Numbered from the stretch's first letter, positions 43,115-53,163 are shown. The stretch: 64,000 nt of DNA from JBBQVS01 sp038211295 (GCA_038211295.1 JBBQVS010000004.1:49088-113087), one strand, 5' to 3'. Notes: generated from the sequence alone by a model not told the origin. Translations and numbers: made by a program.

Positions 43115-43603
43115 ATGAGTACACCAAAGGCCATGATGAAATGGTCGGAGTTACAGAACCTGCCCGTTACGATTCCCAGCGAGGGCGTCACTATTGGCAC
43201 GCTGATAGATTGTTATTTCAAGCCTGATACAAATGCAATCTACGCATTGAAGGTGCGACTTCCTCTGCTGGGGGAGCGTTCGCTTCCGGTCACAGGTATC
43301 AGAAGTATTGGCCCAGAAGGGGTAGCTATTCCAAGCGCACTGATGTTAATTGCGCGTCTGCCACCTCTACCGCTCGTGAGCGATATCGCGGTATCCGCGA
43401 TTAAAAGCGAAGGCGGGAGCGATGTCGGGCAGGTAAACGCGGTTCTGCTTGGCACCGAAACTCCAAATACGCTCCGTATTGTAGGCATCGAAATGACAAA
43501 CGGCACGGGCAAACATACCAAAACATTTGGCGCGGACGCCATCGGCAGCTATCACGAAAACACCGTTGTGATTACCGATACCGCCGCGAAACGTTTGCGC
43601 TAA
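43115..43603 (+). CDS. Protein with two PRC-barrel-like halves
   Basis: A 162-residue soluble protein made of two related halves (about residues 8-85 and 88-162). Each starts with a short helix-strand (MMKWSELQNLPVTI and PLPLVSDIAVSA) then a strand containing G-x-V-x-A, G-x-L and a final V-I-P or V-V-I-T element, as in PRC-barrel domains. PRC barrels occur in RNA processing and photosynthetic proteins, and their partner here is unknown. The halves suggest an internal duplication. It is between the MFS gene and the convergent kinase gene. A GAGG precedes the ATG. Confidence 0.7.
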   Translation: MSTPKAMMKWSELQNLPVTIPSEGVTIGTLIDCYFKPDTNAIYALKVRLPLLGERSLPVTGIRSIGPEGVAIPSALMLIARLPPLPLVSDIAVSAIKSEGGSDVGQVNAVLLGTETPNTLRIVGIEMTNGTGKHTKTFGADAIGSYHENTVVITDTAAKRLR

Positions 43604-43635
43604 CTACACCGCGCATATTCCTCTTCCACCAAATA

Positions 43636-43668
43636 TAGTAGTGGCGGGGCTTGCCCCCGCCATGCTCT
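43636..43668. repeat. Dispersed GC-rich palindrome (REP-like)
   Basis: GTGGCGGGGCTTGCCCCCGCCA is an almost perfect palindrome between the convergent PRC-barrel and kinase genes. It is related to copies at about 10.71, 22.99, 47.63 and 63.21 kb, and may also serve as a bidirectional terminator. Confidence 0.65.
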
Positions 43669-43714
43669 ACCTCACCCGCCATGCCCCTTCCCCCTTCACA
43701 CATCCGCGCCCTCG

Positions 43715-45877
43715 TTATGCCCCGCCTGTCAGGCGTGTCGCCTCGGCCTCGGCTTGACGCGCATCCTTACGACGGGCGAGCTTCTTGAGGGCTTCAGCTT
43801 TACGCCGCCAGTTATCGGGATCGTTGGGCGCGAGCTTAACCGCTTCCTCTGCCGCCTCCAATGCCTCTTCGTTTCGTTTAAGCTGTTTGAGTACGAGCGA
43901 CTTGTTGTGCCATGCCGACGCCATACGGGGGCTAATGCGGAGTGCCTGCTCGTATGCGTCAAGCGATTTCTGATAGTTTTTCAGATGATACCGCGCGTTC
44001 CCTAACCCGTTCCAGGAGAGTGCCGCGTTAGAGTTGAGGCGTACCGCGGTTTCATAGGCTTTGATCGCATCATCATACTGTCCAAGTTCACAGAGCGCAT
44101 TGGCTTTGCCATTGAGTGACGGTGTGTAGCGTGGGTCAAGCACCAGCGCCTGGTTGTATGCCGCGATTGCCTCATCGAAGCGTTGCAGGTCTGCGAGTAC
44201 GTTGCCCCGTTTATCATACGCTTTGATAAAGCTACGGTCAAGCTGAATGGCTTTGTCGTAGCTCTCAATCGCGCTCTTCAGTCGTTGCTGAACATAATAC
44301 ACGTTGCCAATCCCATAATAAGTGGGCGCGTAGTTTGGATTATAACTTTTCGCTTCCTGAAAAGCCTTCAGCGCATCATCGAAACGGCCCAGATCGTAGA
44401 GTGTGTTGCCTTTGCCATTCCAGAAGATAGAGTTGCGCGGCTCCTGCGCGAGGGCCTGCTCGAACGCTCGCAACGCATCGGGGAAGCGACGCAACTGACG
44501 ATAGACCAGACCTTTGTTATTAAGGGCTTGCGCGAGGCGTGGCTGATAGTGCAGGGCGGTATCGAACGAAAACAGGGCTTGCTCTGCCTGACCGAGCGCG
44601 TTCTGGGCTGCTCCCTTGCCGTTCCAGGCCAGCGCGTTGTCTGGTTCGAGCCGCAGGGCTTGCTCGAACGCTTCCAGTGCCTCTTTGTTGCGCCGCAGCA
44701 TATTGAGGGCTGTCCCCTTGCCATTCCATGCCGCGACGTGGTTGCTATCCATACGTAGCGCACGCTCGAACGAGGTCAACGCCTCCTGATGGCGTCCATT
44801 CATGCCATGCGTCGTGCCACTGGCTTGCCACGCACGGGCGTCCATAGTTTGCGGTTGTGGTGGCGGCTTGAGCGCGTAGGGATTGTATGGCGGCACCGTC
44901 ACGTTTGGCTGTTTCGCGGGCGCGGCGCGTGGCACTGCGAGATGAGTAAGCGTACCACTGATACGCTGATCCTCAACGTGGCGCAACGTTTTCGCGACCT
45001 CCTGTGCGCTCGCGGGTCTGTTCTCGACCTTCATGCCCAACATTCGCATGAGCAACTCGTCCAGTTCGGGCGGCACGGCGCGGTTCAATTCGGAGGGGGG
45101 ACGAAAGAAGAATGGCTGTTCGCTGGGGTCGATGCCCGTCAATAGGCAATGCAGCAACGCGCCGAGACTATAGATATCCGAGCGTGGTGTACTCTGCGCC
45201 TTGCCATACTGTTCGGGGGCCGCGAAGCCGGGCGAGCCGAACGCGATGGTATCGTGCGATTGACCGGGTTTGAAGATACGCGCGATGCCAAAGTCGATCA
45301 AGTAGATGTGGCTGCTGCTAATCATCACATTCGAGGGCTTGAGGTCGCGAAAGATAATCGGGGGCTGATGCGTGTGCAGATGGTTGAGGACATCACACAA
45401 CTGCATTCCCCAGTCCAGTGCTTGCTCCAGCGCAACGGGGCCACCACCCTTGCGTTCAAGATACTCTTCAATCGTCTCACCCTCGATAAAGTCCATCACG
45501 AGGTACGAACGCTCCTCCTCGGTGAAGTAGTCATAGATGCGCGGCAGGTTGGGATGCACCAGATCAGCAAGAAGCCGCGACTCACGCTCGAACGCATCCT
45601 CCGCTTCCTGAACACGGCTAGGCGTCAAACCGGCGCGGCTCATCTCTTTTATCGCGACTGAGCGGTTGTTGAAGCGTGTATCCGACGCCTTGTAGACGGC
45701 ACCCATGCCACCCTGCCCGATGCGCGAAGCAAGTTGATAGCGGCTCCCAAGCAGGGTCTGCTCCGGTAGCTCGCCCGTGATACGCCTGAAGGGAAGCTCG
45801 GCGGCACATTGTTGACAAAAACGGGCCGTTTCTGGATTCGCAAAACCACAATTATCACAAAACAACTGTTCCGCCAT
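43715..45877 (-). CDS. Ser/Thr protein kinase with zinc ribbon and TPR repeats
   Basis: A 720-residue soluble protein. Residues 1-30 form a zinc ribbon (CDNCGFANPETARFCQQC). The kinase domain runs from about 45 to 305: glycine loop GQGGMGAVYKA, VAIKEM, catalytic FRDLKPSNVM, DFGIAR and GSPGFAAPEQYG are all intact, so it should be active, unlike the degenerate kinase at 20.8 kb. From about 350 to the end there are about eleven TPRs (repeats like NAALSWNGLGNARYHLKNY), typical protein-protein contact modules. Substrates are unknown. No membrane segment is present. It is about 30 bases downstream of rsmA. Confidence 0.92.
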   Translation of the reverse strand: MAEQLFCDNCGFANPETARFCQQCAAELPFRRITGELPEQTLLGSRYQLASRIGQGGMGAVYKASDTRFNNRSVAIKEMSRAGLTPSRVQEAEDAFERESRLLADLVHPNLPRIYDYFTEEERSYLVMDFIEGETIEEYLERKGGGPVALEQALDWGMQLCDVLNHLHTHQPPIIFRDLKPSNVMISSSHIYLIDFGIARIFKPGQSHDTIAFGSPGFAAPEQYGKAQSTPRSDIYSLGALLHCLLTGIDPSEQPFFFRPPSELNRAVPPELDELLMRMLGMKVENRPASAQEVAKTLRHVEDQRISGTLTHLAVPRAAPAKQPNVTVPPYNPYALKPPPQPQTMDARAWQASGTTHGMNGRHQEALTSFERALRMDSNHVAAWNGKGTALNMLRRNKEALEAFEQALRLEPDNALAWNGKGAAQNALGQAEQALFSFDTALHYQPRLAQALNNKGLVYRQLRRFPDALRAFEQALAQEPRNSIFWNGKGNTLYDLGRFDDALKAFQEAKSYNPNYAPTYYGIGNVYYVQQRLKSAIESYDKAIQLDRSFIKAYDKRGNVLADLQRFDEAIAAYNQALVLDPRYTPSLNGKANALCELGQYDDAIKAYETAVRLNSNAALSWNGLGNARYHLKNYQKSLDAYEQALRISPRMASAWHNKSLVLKQLKRNEEALEAAEEAVKLAPNDPDNWRRKAEALKKLARRKDARQAEAEATRLTGGA

Positions 45878-45905
45878 ACAAATTCAATTCCTACCATTTC
45901 ATCTT

Positions 45906-46811
45906 TTACTGGCGTGGTGGCCCCATACGCCAGAGGTGCAACCATTCCGCGATACTCAACGTTTCGGCGCGTCGACTCGCCTCGATGCCAGCTTCTGCGA
46001 GCCATGCGCGAATAATCTCGTTCTTATAATGTAGTCCATGTGTCAATGAGTTGTGCAACTGCTTGCGTCGCTCGCCAAAGCCTGCCTGTACGAGCCGAAA
46101 AAAACTCTCGCGCTCGGTAGGTGCCAGTGGTGCGTCTGCATGTACATCCACGCGCAAAATAGCCGAATCGACCTTTGGCGCGGGATAGAACGACGACGCG
46201 GGTACATGTTCCACAATGCGCGGCACTCCATAGAATTGAATACTGATCGCCAGCACGCTCAAATCACCCGGCTGCGCCACAATGCGTTGCGCCACTTCTT
46301 GTTGTACCATAACGACGAGTACACGCGGTGGATTCGCGCTTTCCAGAAAATGGCGAAACGTCGGAGCCGTAATATAATATGGCAGGTTCGCCACGAGTTT
46401 ATACGGTGCTTGCCCAAAGACCTCAACAGAGTCGAGAAATAGCAGGTTCCGCGCGATCAGCTCAACATTGGGAAAGAAGCTCGTGGTCTTCGCGAGCAGG
46501 GCCAGCATATCGCGCTCTAATTCAACCGCGACAACTCGCCGCGCACGCGGAGCCAGTTCGCGCGTCAGTACCCCTGTACCCGCGCCAACTTCCAGAATTT
46601 CGTCGTCGGCGTCAATCGCCGCCGCCGCCACAATCTTTAGCAGAACGGAGCGGTCAATCAAAAAGTTCTGCCCGAACGCTTTGTTTGGGCGCATGTTGTG
46701 TGCGTAAAGCAGATTACGCAGCTCGCGTATATTTGTGAGATCGATATCTTTATACGGGACAATATTGCTTATTCCCGTCTCTGCTATTTCCGGTAGAATG
46801 CGTTCCGTCAC
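45906..46811 (-). CDS. rsmA: 16S rRNA dimethyladenosine transferase (RsmA/KsgA)
   Basis: Dimethylates two adjacent adenosines at the 3' end of 16S rRNA using S-adenosylmethionine. It is 301 residues long. The family pattern is clear: RPNKAFGQNFLID, SAM-binding EVGAGTGVLTRELA, the acidic VAVELERDM and the catalytic NLPYYIT. The C-terminal domain (about 215-300) is helical. Translation is likely from the GTG at 46811, with GGGAAG upstream; internal ATGs would lose the start of the fold. It lies on the same strand as, and upstream of, the Ser/Thr kinase gene. Confidence 0.95.
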   Translation of the reverse strand: MTERILPEIAETGISNIVPYKDIDLTNIRELRNLLYAHNMRPNKAFGQNFLIDRSVLLKIVAAAAIDADDEILEVGAGTGVLTRELAPRARRVVAVELERDMLALLAKTTSFFPNVELIARNLLFLDSVEVFGQAPYKLVANLPYYITAPTFRHFLESANPPRVLVVMVQQEVAQRIVAQPGDLSVLAISIQFYGVPRIVEHVPASSFYPAPKVDSAILRVDVHADAPLAPTERESFFRLVQAGFGERRKQLHNSLTHGLHYKNEIIRAWLAEAGIEASRRAETLSIAEWLHLWRMGPPRQ

Positions 46812-46903
46812 CTGGCACTTCCCTATCTCTTCTCTATTTTTTTCTATACCTTATTCTACCTCACCTGTACCACCAGCTACAATTTCTGGAATCCACGTGC
46901 CTC

Positions 46904-47521
46904 TTAGTTGCCCCAGCGACGCCGCCCACGAAAGCGTTTGAGCGAGAACGGGCGTCCGAAGACAAGCGAAAAGAACAGGACGAGCGCAACAAGAGCCACT
47001 ACCCCGACTGTCACAATGACAAGCAGCGAGATAGCAAGCACGCTGACCGCCACCAGTAGTCCGCCAAGCAGGTGAAGCAGGGGATTGATGAGTAAGAAGC
47101 CTAAAACTACAAGCGCAATGATGCGGCCCGACTTGTTGTTGCGCTGTGGCCTTGCCCACGGTGGTGCCTGCATATTATAGGCATTATAGGGCTGATAGCC
47201 ATGTTCTAGCGCGTCCCCATCGGGACTAAACCCAAACTTCCGATGTTGTTTGCTCTGCTGCTGTTGCACAGGCGGCGTGGTCTGTTGTGGTTCGGATGTA
47301 TTGTACTTTGGCCCGTCTTGTGCCTGATAGCTGTAGGGCGGAATTGGCGGCAGACCTGCGACGGAGTCCTCGAAATTCGCTGGATGCTCAGTTTTCGGAA
47401 TATTGCCAGTGTTCTTGCTGGTAGACCAATAGTATGGTCGTGCTTCGCTTTCTTGAGTAGAATTTTGTATAGTATGAGAAGGACTCTCGTTCTGTCGCGG
47501 CTCAAACTCTTGTTGGCTCAT
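46904..47521 (-). CDS. Proline/glutamine-rich membrane protein, unknown function
   Basis: A 205-residue protein. The first 115 residues are polar and disordered-looking, rich in Gln, Pro and Asn (for example TTPPVQQQQSKQH). Then come two long hydrophobic stretches (IIALVVLGFLLINPLLHLLG and about 45 further residues rich in Val, Leu and Ala), ending in a basic tail RPFSLKRFRGRRRWGN. It is an integral membrane protein with a cytoplasmic N-terminus by the positive-inside rule. I do not recognise a family. AAGGAG precedes the ATG at 47521. It lies upstream of rsmA on the same strand. Confidence 0.6.
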   Translation of the reverse strand: MSQQEFEPRQNESPSHTIQNSTQESEARPYYWSTSKNTGNIPKTEHPANFEDSVAGLPPIPPYSYQAQDGPKYNTSEPQQTTPPVQQQQSKQHRKFGFSPDGDALEHGYQPYNAYNMQAPPWARPQRNNKSGRIIALVVLGFLLINPLLHLLGGLLVAVSVLAISLLVIVTVGVVALVALVLFFSLVFGRPFSLKRFRGRRRWGN

Positions 47522-47970
47522 TTTTGCTCTCCTTATGTTCGCGGAACCATCATTACTAACTACGTTCCCCCGAAACAAGGGTTGCATCTTTGAGTCTGAT
47601 GTATGAGAGGGGCGAAGGCAAGCATGAGCGGAGCAAGCCGCTGTTGCTATCATACGACGCGTGGAGCCACGCAAGCTGCTTGCCCACTCATCGAGCGACT
47701 CTAAGAGGTTCGCTGAAGTCAATGAGGAAATAAAGCGTCTATCTATAGTCCCACTGATGTAACGAATGAGAGCAATGCTACGTTATACACTGAAGTGATA
47801 CTATCAAAAAATTAGTGCATTCTTACTATTACGATACATTTTGTTAGCTATAGAGCTACTGGGGAACCGTTGTAGGCACCTGTGCTATGAGCACCGTACA
47901 ACTCTTCTATGCTAGATCAGGCGAGTGGCTGGAATATCTTCGGAAACACCTGCGGGGAAGGATTTTTTCT
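47522..47970. other. Gap with a dispersed palindromic repeat
   Basis: About 450 bp between divergent genes. At about 47609-47690 lies a REP-like element (GAGCGGAGCAAGCCGC then GACGCGTGGAGCCACGC), like that after tpiA. Promoters for both genes must be here but I cannot place them. The part near 47800 is A/T-rich. Confidence 0.45.
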
Positions 47971-50439
47971 ATGGATGAGCACACACACGATAAGCAGACA
48001 ACAGAAGAACGCGCTCTGGTGACTGCGGGAAGTGGAAGCCTGAACCGAAATCGGTTGGGCGGTGAAGAACATATAGCATCTACTAAAGAGCAGAATAATG
48101 AGCATGAGGATGGTCGTTATATAAGTCGTTCACTTGTCGCGATTCGACGTAAGCCGTTTGTGCCAGTTGCGCCAAAACTTGATGAGGTCGCGCAACGCCG
48201 TGCTCGCGTCAACCGTATTCTGATGCGAAAACGTCACATCAACCGCGCCTACACGATGGGTAACAATTTCGCGCAACGCCTGATGATTGCAACAGCTGTG
48301 CTCTTTGTGCTCTTCGCGATGCTTCTCTCTGGCGGGACTGGCAGTGCCTATGCGTATTATCAAGCGCAACTGCCATTGCTTAACGGTATCGCGCAGCACT
48401 CGCTGTTCCAAACAACGCATATCTATGACCGTAACGGCAAACTGCTATTTGAACTTTACGATCATCAGCAAGACCGGGGGCGTCGTACTTACGTCAATTA
48501 CAGCGATATCTCGCCTCTTCTGGTGAAGGCGACCACCGCGATTGAAGACCATACCTTCTGGACAAATAACGGTGTCGATTATGGTGGTCTGGTACGCGCG
48601 GGCGTCGCGAATTTGCAGCACGGCGGCATTGCGCAGGGTGCCAGCACCATCACAGAACAGCTTGTCAACAACCAGTTTTTTAATAACAAGAAGGGCGACC
48701 TTCAGGTCAAGGGCGAGGAGATTGTGCTGGCAACGGGCATGACGCAGCAGTATCCCAAGTGGAAAATCATGGAGATGTACCTGAACACGGTCTACTATGG
48801 TGATCTCAACTACGGAGTTGAGGCTGCGGCGGAGAACTTTTTCCAGCTTCAACCCAAATGTACGCTTGGACACTGTAAGCCGGGCGTGCATCAACTTGAT
48901 CTGGCGCAGGCGTCCTTGCTGGCTGGTCTACCGCAAAGTCCTTCGTATTATAGTCCCACCACCAACAAGCCCGCGGCCCTCAAACGTCAGAAGCTTGTGC
49001 TGCAATCTATGCTTGAATTGGGTATGATTACGCACGATGACCTGGTAAAGGCCGAAGACGAAACCGCGAAGGTGGTCTTTCAACCGTATTCTGTGACGCA
49101 TCACATGCAAGCCCCACACTTTGTCAACTACGTCATTGATAATGTGCTGGCTCCTATGCTTGGCAATCGCCTCGCCGATGGTGGCTTGAATGTCTACACG
49201 ACGATTGACGTTGATCTTGAGAAAAAGATTGAGCAACTCGTCTACGACAAGTTGTACAAGTATCAGGCGGACAGCTATCAAGGTGGCTATGGCCCATTGA
49301 ACATCACCAACAATCTGCATAACGCGGCTGTTGTCGTGATGAATCCGCATAATGGCGAGATTCTGGCGATGGATGGCAGCGCGAAGTTCGATCAGAACAA
49401 CGCATTTATGCAGGGGCAAGATAACGCCGCACTCGAAATACGTCAACCCGGCTCTTCATTCAAGCCCATCGTGTACGCTACTGCCTTTGAAATGGGCTGG
49501 TATCCGGCGATGATTGTACCTGACCATAAAACAGTTTACCCAAGCGATTGTTCGGCTGGTATTCCCCCAACCGGGTGTTTCTCGCCACAGAACTACGATG
49601 GCACCTTTCATACACAGTATCCCATGACCATTCGCACTGCCGTCGGCAATTCGTTCAACATTCCTGCGGTTGATACCATCGAGTACGCGGGCGTGCCAAA
49701 TGTGGTCAACATGGCAGGTCGGCTGGGACTAAGCGAAATCACCAACCTGCCAAAAGAAAAGCTGGGGCCAGCTATGGCACTTGGTGCGGACGAGGTATCG
49801 CCGCTTAACATGACGGGCGCGTATGCCACCTTTGCGAACAAGGGAGTTCGTGTGCCGCCGACCTCCGTTCTGGAGATTACGGATAATCAGGGGCGACCCA
49901 TATACAAGTACGACGAGCAGCATCCCAAAGGAGTACGAGCGGTCAGTGAGGGCGTATCATTTCTGGTCAGCAATATGCTCTCAGACAAGGCTGCCCGTTA
50001 TCACGAGTTTTTCCCCGGCAATCCGTTGGAGCTAGACCGTCCTGCCGCCGCGAAGACCGGTACAACCAATCTCTTCCGTGACAACTGGACGGTTGGTTAC
50101 ACGCCGTACACGACGGTTGGCGTCTGGGCTGGCAACAGTAACAACAAGGAAATGACGCCTAACACCATCGGTATTACTGGTGCGGCCCCGATCTGGCACG
50201 ACGTGATGGAGCTTGTTTCGCACACGTACAACTATCCTGCGGACGATTTCGCAGTACCTGCAAACGTGCATCGCGGCACCGTTTCCGCGACAACGGGCCT
50301 GCTGGCGCGTCCTGGTGAGGCCACGGTGTCGGACTGGTTTATCGATGGCACGTTGCCAACAATGGGCGGTTACGGCGGTGTATACACGCCACCCACGGCT
50401 CCCTGTTACGGCTACTTTTGTAGGACGTTTCGACCATAA
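47971..50439 (+). CDS. Class A penicillin-binding protein (PBP1-type)
   Basis: Builds peptidoglycan with a glycosyltransferase and a transpeptidase domain. It has 822 residues. There is one membrane segment after about 110 polar N-terminal residues (ATAVLFVLFAMLLSGG). The GT51 domain has the catalytic Glu in TTAIEDHTFW with QGASTITEQLVNNQFF. The transpeptidase has SSFK (S-x-x-K), GNSFN (S-x-N) and AAAKTGTTN (KTG). A short C-terminal Cys/Gly tail follows. The start at 47971 has GGGAAGGA eight bases upstream; an upstream ATG at 47887 gives an N-terminus without support. Confidence 0.93.
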   Translation: MDEHTHDKQTTEERALVTAGSGSLNRNRLGGEEHIASTKEQNNEHEDGRYISRSLVAIRRKPFVPVAPKLDEVAQRRARVNRILMRKRHINRAYTMGNNFAQRLMIATAVLFVLFAMLLSGGTGSAYAYYQAQLPLLNGIAQHSLFQTTHIYDRNGKLLFELYDHQQDRGRRTYVNYSDISPLLVKATTAIEDHTFWTNNGVDYGGLVRAGVANLQHGGIAQGASTITEQLVNNQFFNNKKGDLQVKGEEIVLATGMTQQYPKWKIMEMYLNTVYYGDLNYGVEAAAENFFQLQPKCTLGHCKPGVHQLDLAQASLLAGLPQSPSYYSPTTNKPAALKRQKLVLQSMLELGMITHDDLVKAEDETAKVVFQPYSVTHHMQAPHFVNYVIDNVLAPMLGNRLADGGLNVYTTIDVDLEKKIEQLVYDKLYKYQADSYQGGYGPLNITNNLHNAAVVVMNPHNGEILAMDGSAKFDQNNAFMQGQDNAALEIRQPGSSFKPIVYATAFEMGWYPAMIVPDHKTVYPSDCSAGIPPTGCFSPQNYDGTFHTQYPMTIRTAVGNSFNIPAVDTIEYAGVPNVVNMAGRLGLSEITNLPKEKLGPAMALGADEVSPLNMTGAYATFANKGVRVPPTSVLEITDNQGRPIYKYDEQHPKGVRAVSEGVSFLVSNMLSDKAARYHEFFPGNPLELDRPAAAKTGTTNLFRDNWTVGYTPYTTVGVWAGNSNNKEMTPNTIGITGAAPIWHDVMELVSHTYNYPADDFAVPANVHRGTVSATTGLLARPGEATVSDWFIDGTLPTMGGYGGVYTPPTAPCYGYFCRTFRP

Positions 50440-50528
50440 CGGTTGTTTTGTGTTAGAGAACATTTGAACGTGAGCGTGGCGAGGAACATCGGCATGATGG
50501 GGACAGTGACCTGGCGGGCGGATGTACA

Positions 50529-50578
50529 GGTATGAGGGTGGCATGAGTTGACATATCAACTCATGCCACCCTCATACC
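50529..50578. terminator. Perfect bidirectional terminator palindrome
   Basis: A 23-base arm (GGTATGAGGGTGGCATGAG then TTGA) is repeated in perfect inverted form across the loop CATA. It lies between the convergent PBP and ABC-transporter genes and would stop both transcripts. It lacks long U-tails on either side. Confidence 0.7.
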
Positions 50579-50593
50579 TCCTTTGAAAGCGCA

Positions 50594-52177
50594 CTATCCT
50601 GAATGCCCACCTGTCATCAAGATGCCCAGTTGCTCTTCGGTTGCTTCCGGCCCAACGATATCGACAACCTTGCCCTCGTACATGACGGCAATGCGGTCTG
50701 AGAGGGAGCGGATTTCTTCGAGTTCGGCTGAGACAAGCAGGACGGCCTTGCCTGCGTCGCGCTGCTCGATCAGGCGGCGGTGAATAAACTCGATGGCACC
50801 GATATCGACGCCGCGTGTTGGCTGCGCCGCGATGAGCGCGACGGGGTCGCTGGCAAACTCACGCGCGATAATGATTTTCTGCTGATTGCCACCGGAGAGC
50901 GCACGGGCCGGCACCTCAATCGAGGGTGTGCGGATATCGAACTCACTCACAAGCTGTTTTGCCCACGTCGCGATATGTTTGAGCATCAGCACGAAGCCGC
51001 GCCACGAAAATTGCCGCGAACGCTGACGACCCAGAATAGTGTTATCTTCAATCGACTCCGCCAGTACAAGCCCACTGCCGCGCCTATCCTCTGGAATGTG
51101 CGACATACCCGCCAGGCGTACCTCGCGTGCATCCATGCCTGTGATATCGCTGGCCTTGCTCACTCGTCCCGCGCCTGCGGGCGTAATCGTGACCTTGCCC
51201 CCCGTCGCTTTCCGCATTCCACTCATCACCTCGACAAGCTCCGTTTGCCCATTTCCCTCAACGCCCGCGATACCGAGAATTTCGCCCGCGTGTATATCGA
51301 GATTGACGCCGTGCAGAACCTCAAGCCCGCGATCATCCTGAGTGTACAAGTTCTCAACGTGTAGCACAACTGGCCCTGGCTTGCTCTCCGTTTTGTTAAC
51401 GCGCAACAGCACCTCGCGCCCAACCATCATACGCGCGATCTCGGTCTGGTTGGTCGCGCGTGTCACCAGCGTTCCAGCGTTCTTTCCGCGCCTGAGAACT
51501 GTAATGTTATCGGTAAGTTCCAGCACTTCGCGGAGTTTGTGCGTGATAAAGATAATCGTCTTGCCCTGCGCGACGAGGCCGCGCAATACTCCGAAGAGTT
51601 CAAACGTTTCCTGTGGGGTCAACACGCCCGTTGGCTCGTCCATGATAAGAATGTCCGCGCCCCGATACAGCACTTTGAGGATTTCGACGCGTTGTTGTAG
51701 ACCAACAGAGAGCCGTTCGATGCGCGTATCTGGCTCAATCGGTAGACCGTATTGCTTGCTCAAAGCCAGAATGTCGGTGCGTGCCTTGCGAAAATTGAAG
51801 GGTGCGCCAAGTCCGCCCGGCTCGCGACCCAGCACAATGTTTTCCGCGACGGTGAGTGGCGGAATCAGCATGAAGTGTTGATGTACCATGCCGATGCCCA
51901 GACGAATCGCGTTGCGCGGCCCCGCGATAGTCACGGGCCGCCCATTGATGAGAATTTCGCCGCTATCAGGGCGAATCATACCGTACAGAATGTTCATAAG
52001 AGTCGATTTACCCGCGCCATTCTCGCCCACAAGCGCGTGTATCTCGCCCTTGCGAACCGCGAGATGAACATGATCGCTGGCAATCACACCGGGCCACGCC
52101 TTGCAGATATCGCGCATTTCAACGGCGAGCGGAGCGGCGGGTTCCTCTATAGGCTTTATCAGGGTGCTTTCTTGCAT
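50594..52177 (-). CDS. ABC transporter ATP-binding protein, nucleoside/BMP type (two ABC domains)
   Basis: A 527-residue ATPase with two fused ABC domains, as in sugar and nucleoside importers of the BmpC/NupA type. Domain 1 has GENGAGKSTLMN (Walker A), LSVGLQQRVEILKVLYRG (signature), and LIMDEPTGVLTP (Walker B). Domain 2 has GVEGNGQTELVEVM in place of a normal Walker A, ALSGGNQQKIIIARE and AQPTRGVD. As usual in this class the second half is degenerate. It is the last gene of the operon, after the two permeases. The substrate is most likely a nucleoside or purine, by family. Confidence 0.88.
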   Translation of the reverse strand: MQESTLIKPIEEPAAPLAVEMRDICKAWPGVIASDHVHLAVRKGEIHALVGENGAGKSTLMNILYGMIRPDSGEILINGRPVTIAGPRNAIRLGIGMVHQHFMLIPPLTVAENIVLGREPGGLGAPFNFRKARTDILALSKQYGLPIEPDTRIERLSVGLQQRVEILKVLYRGADILIMDEPTGVLTPQETFELFGVLRGLVAQGKTIIFITHKLREVLELTDNITVLRRGKNAGTLVTRATNQTEIARMMVGREVLLRVNKTESKPGPVVLHVENLYTQDDRGLEVLHGVNLDIHAGEILGIAGVEGNGQTELVEVMSGMRKATGGKVTITPAGAGRVSKASDITGMDAREVRLAGMSHIPEDRRGSGLVLAESIEDNTILGRQRSRQFSWRGFVLMLKHIATWAKQLVSEFDIRTPSIEVPARALSGGNQQKIIIAREFASDPVALIAAQPTRGVDIGAIEFIHRRLIEQRDAGKAVLLVSAELEEIRSLSDRIAVMYEGKVVDIVGPEATEEQLGILMTGGHSG

Positions 52178-52213
52178 ATCTTTCTGTTCCTTGCTATCCA
52201 GGCTGCCCGACGG

Positions 52214-53161
52214 CTATTCTGTGCCGGGTTCGTATGGAATGCCATCGGCGGCGGGCGCGGTGGTGCGCCCGACGAGGCCAACCAGCGCGACCAGTGTAAG
52301 AATATACGGCAGCGTGCTGAGCAAGTTGGGCGAGATGCCCGTGTCCTGCAAGCGCGGACTGAGTGCCTCGCCCAGACCGAAAATCAGGCACGCCCCCGCC
52401 GTTCCCAACGGCGTATACTTGCCGAAAATCATTGCGGCAAGGGCGATGAAGCCAACGCCCGCCGTCATGTTTGGATTGAAGATGCCCGCGATACCCAGCG
52501 ACAAAAACGCACCCGCGAGACCAGAGAGCAGACCACTACTAATCACACACAGGTAGCGCACCAGACGCACATTCACGCCCGCCGTGTCAGCAGCTTGTGG
52601 TTGCTCCCCAACGGCGCGGATACGTAGACCAATATTGGTGCGGAAGAGCAGAAACTGAATGCCAAGCAGAATGACAAGCGCAACATAGAAAATGATGTTT
52701 TGCTGAAAAAGCACTGGCCCGATAAAGGGAATGGTGGCAAGCGGGCCGAGCGCGATTGCGGGAATACGCAACGACTGGTTCAGCGCGGAAATGCCTTGTC
52801 CCCCCGTCTGAATGGTGAGCAGGTAGTCGGTGAGGCCAAGCGCGGCGATATTGATGGCAATACCACTGACGACCTGATCGGCCTTGAAATTGATCGAGAC
52901 TATGGCATGTATAAGTGCCATCAGGCCCCCCGCAATTATCGCGCCGATGATGCCGCCCAGCACACTATGCGTCGCGAGTGCGCTCATCACGCCCGCGTAT
53001 GCTCCGGTCAGCGTCATGCCCTCCATCGCGATATTGACAACGCCACTGCGCTCCGAGATAACACCGCCAAGTGCTGGCAGCAGTAGCAACGCGCTAAATT
53101 GTAGTGCCGCGCTCCACAGGTCCGTGGAGGTGATGACACGCAAAAATACTTGTAGAAACAT
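52214..53161 (-). CDS. ABC transporter permease, nucleoside type (second)
   Basis: A 315-residue membrane protein with about eight to ten hydrophobic segments. Sequences such as GGVISERSGVVNIAMEGMTL and NIGLRIRAVGEQPQAADTAG, with GGVGFIALA-like later motifs (GVGFIALAAMIFGKYTP), belong to the NupC/YufQ class of import permeases. It is separated by two bases from the first permease gene and by about 36 bases from the ATPase gene. GAGGA lies before the ATG. Confidence 0.88.
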   Translation of the reverse strand: MFLQVFLRVITSTDLWSAALQFSALLLLPALGGVISERSGVVNIAMEGMTLTGAYAGVMSALATHSVLGGIIGAIIAGGLMALIHAIVSINFKADQVVSGIAINIAALGLTDYLLTIQTGGQGISALNQSLRIPAIALGPLATIPFIGPVLFQQNIIFYVALVILLGIQFLLFRTNIGLRIRAVGEQPQAADTAGVNVRLVRYLCVISSGLLSGLAGAFLSLGIAGIFNPNMTAGVGFIALAAMIFGKYTPLGTAGACLIFGLGEALSPRLQDTGISPNLLSTLPYILTLVALVGLVGRTTAPAADGIPYEPGTE

Positions 53162-53163
53162 GG

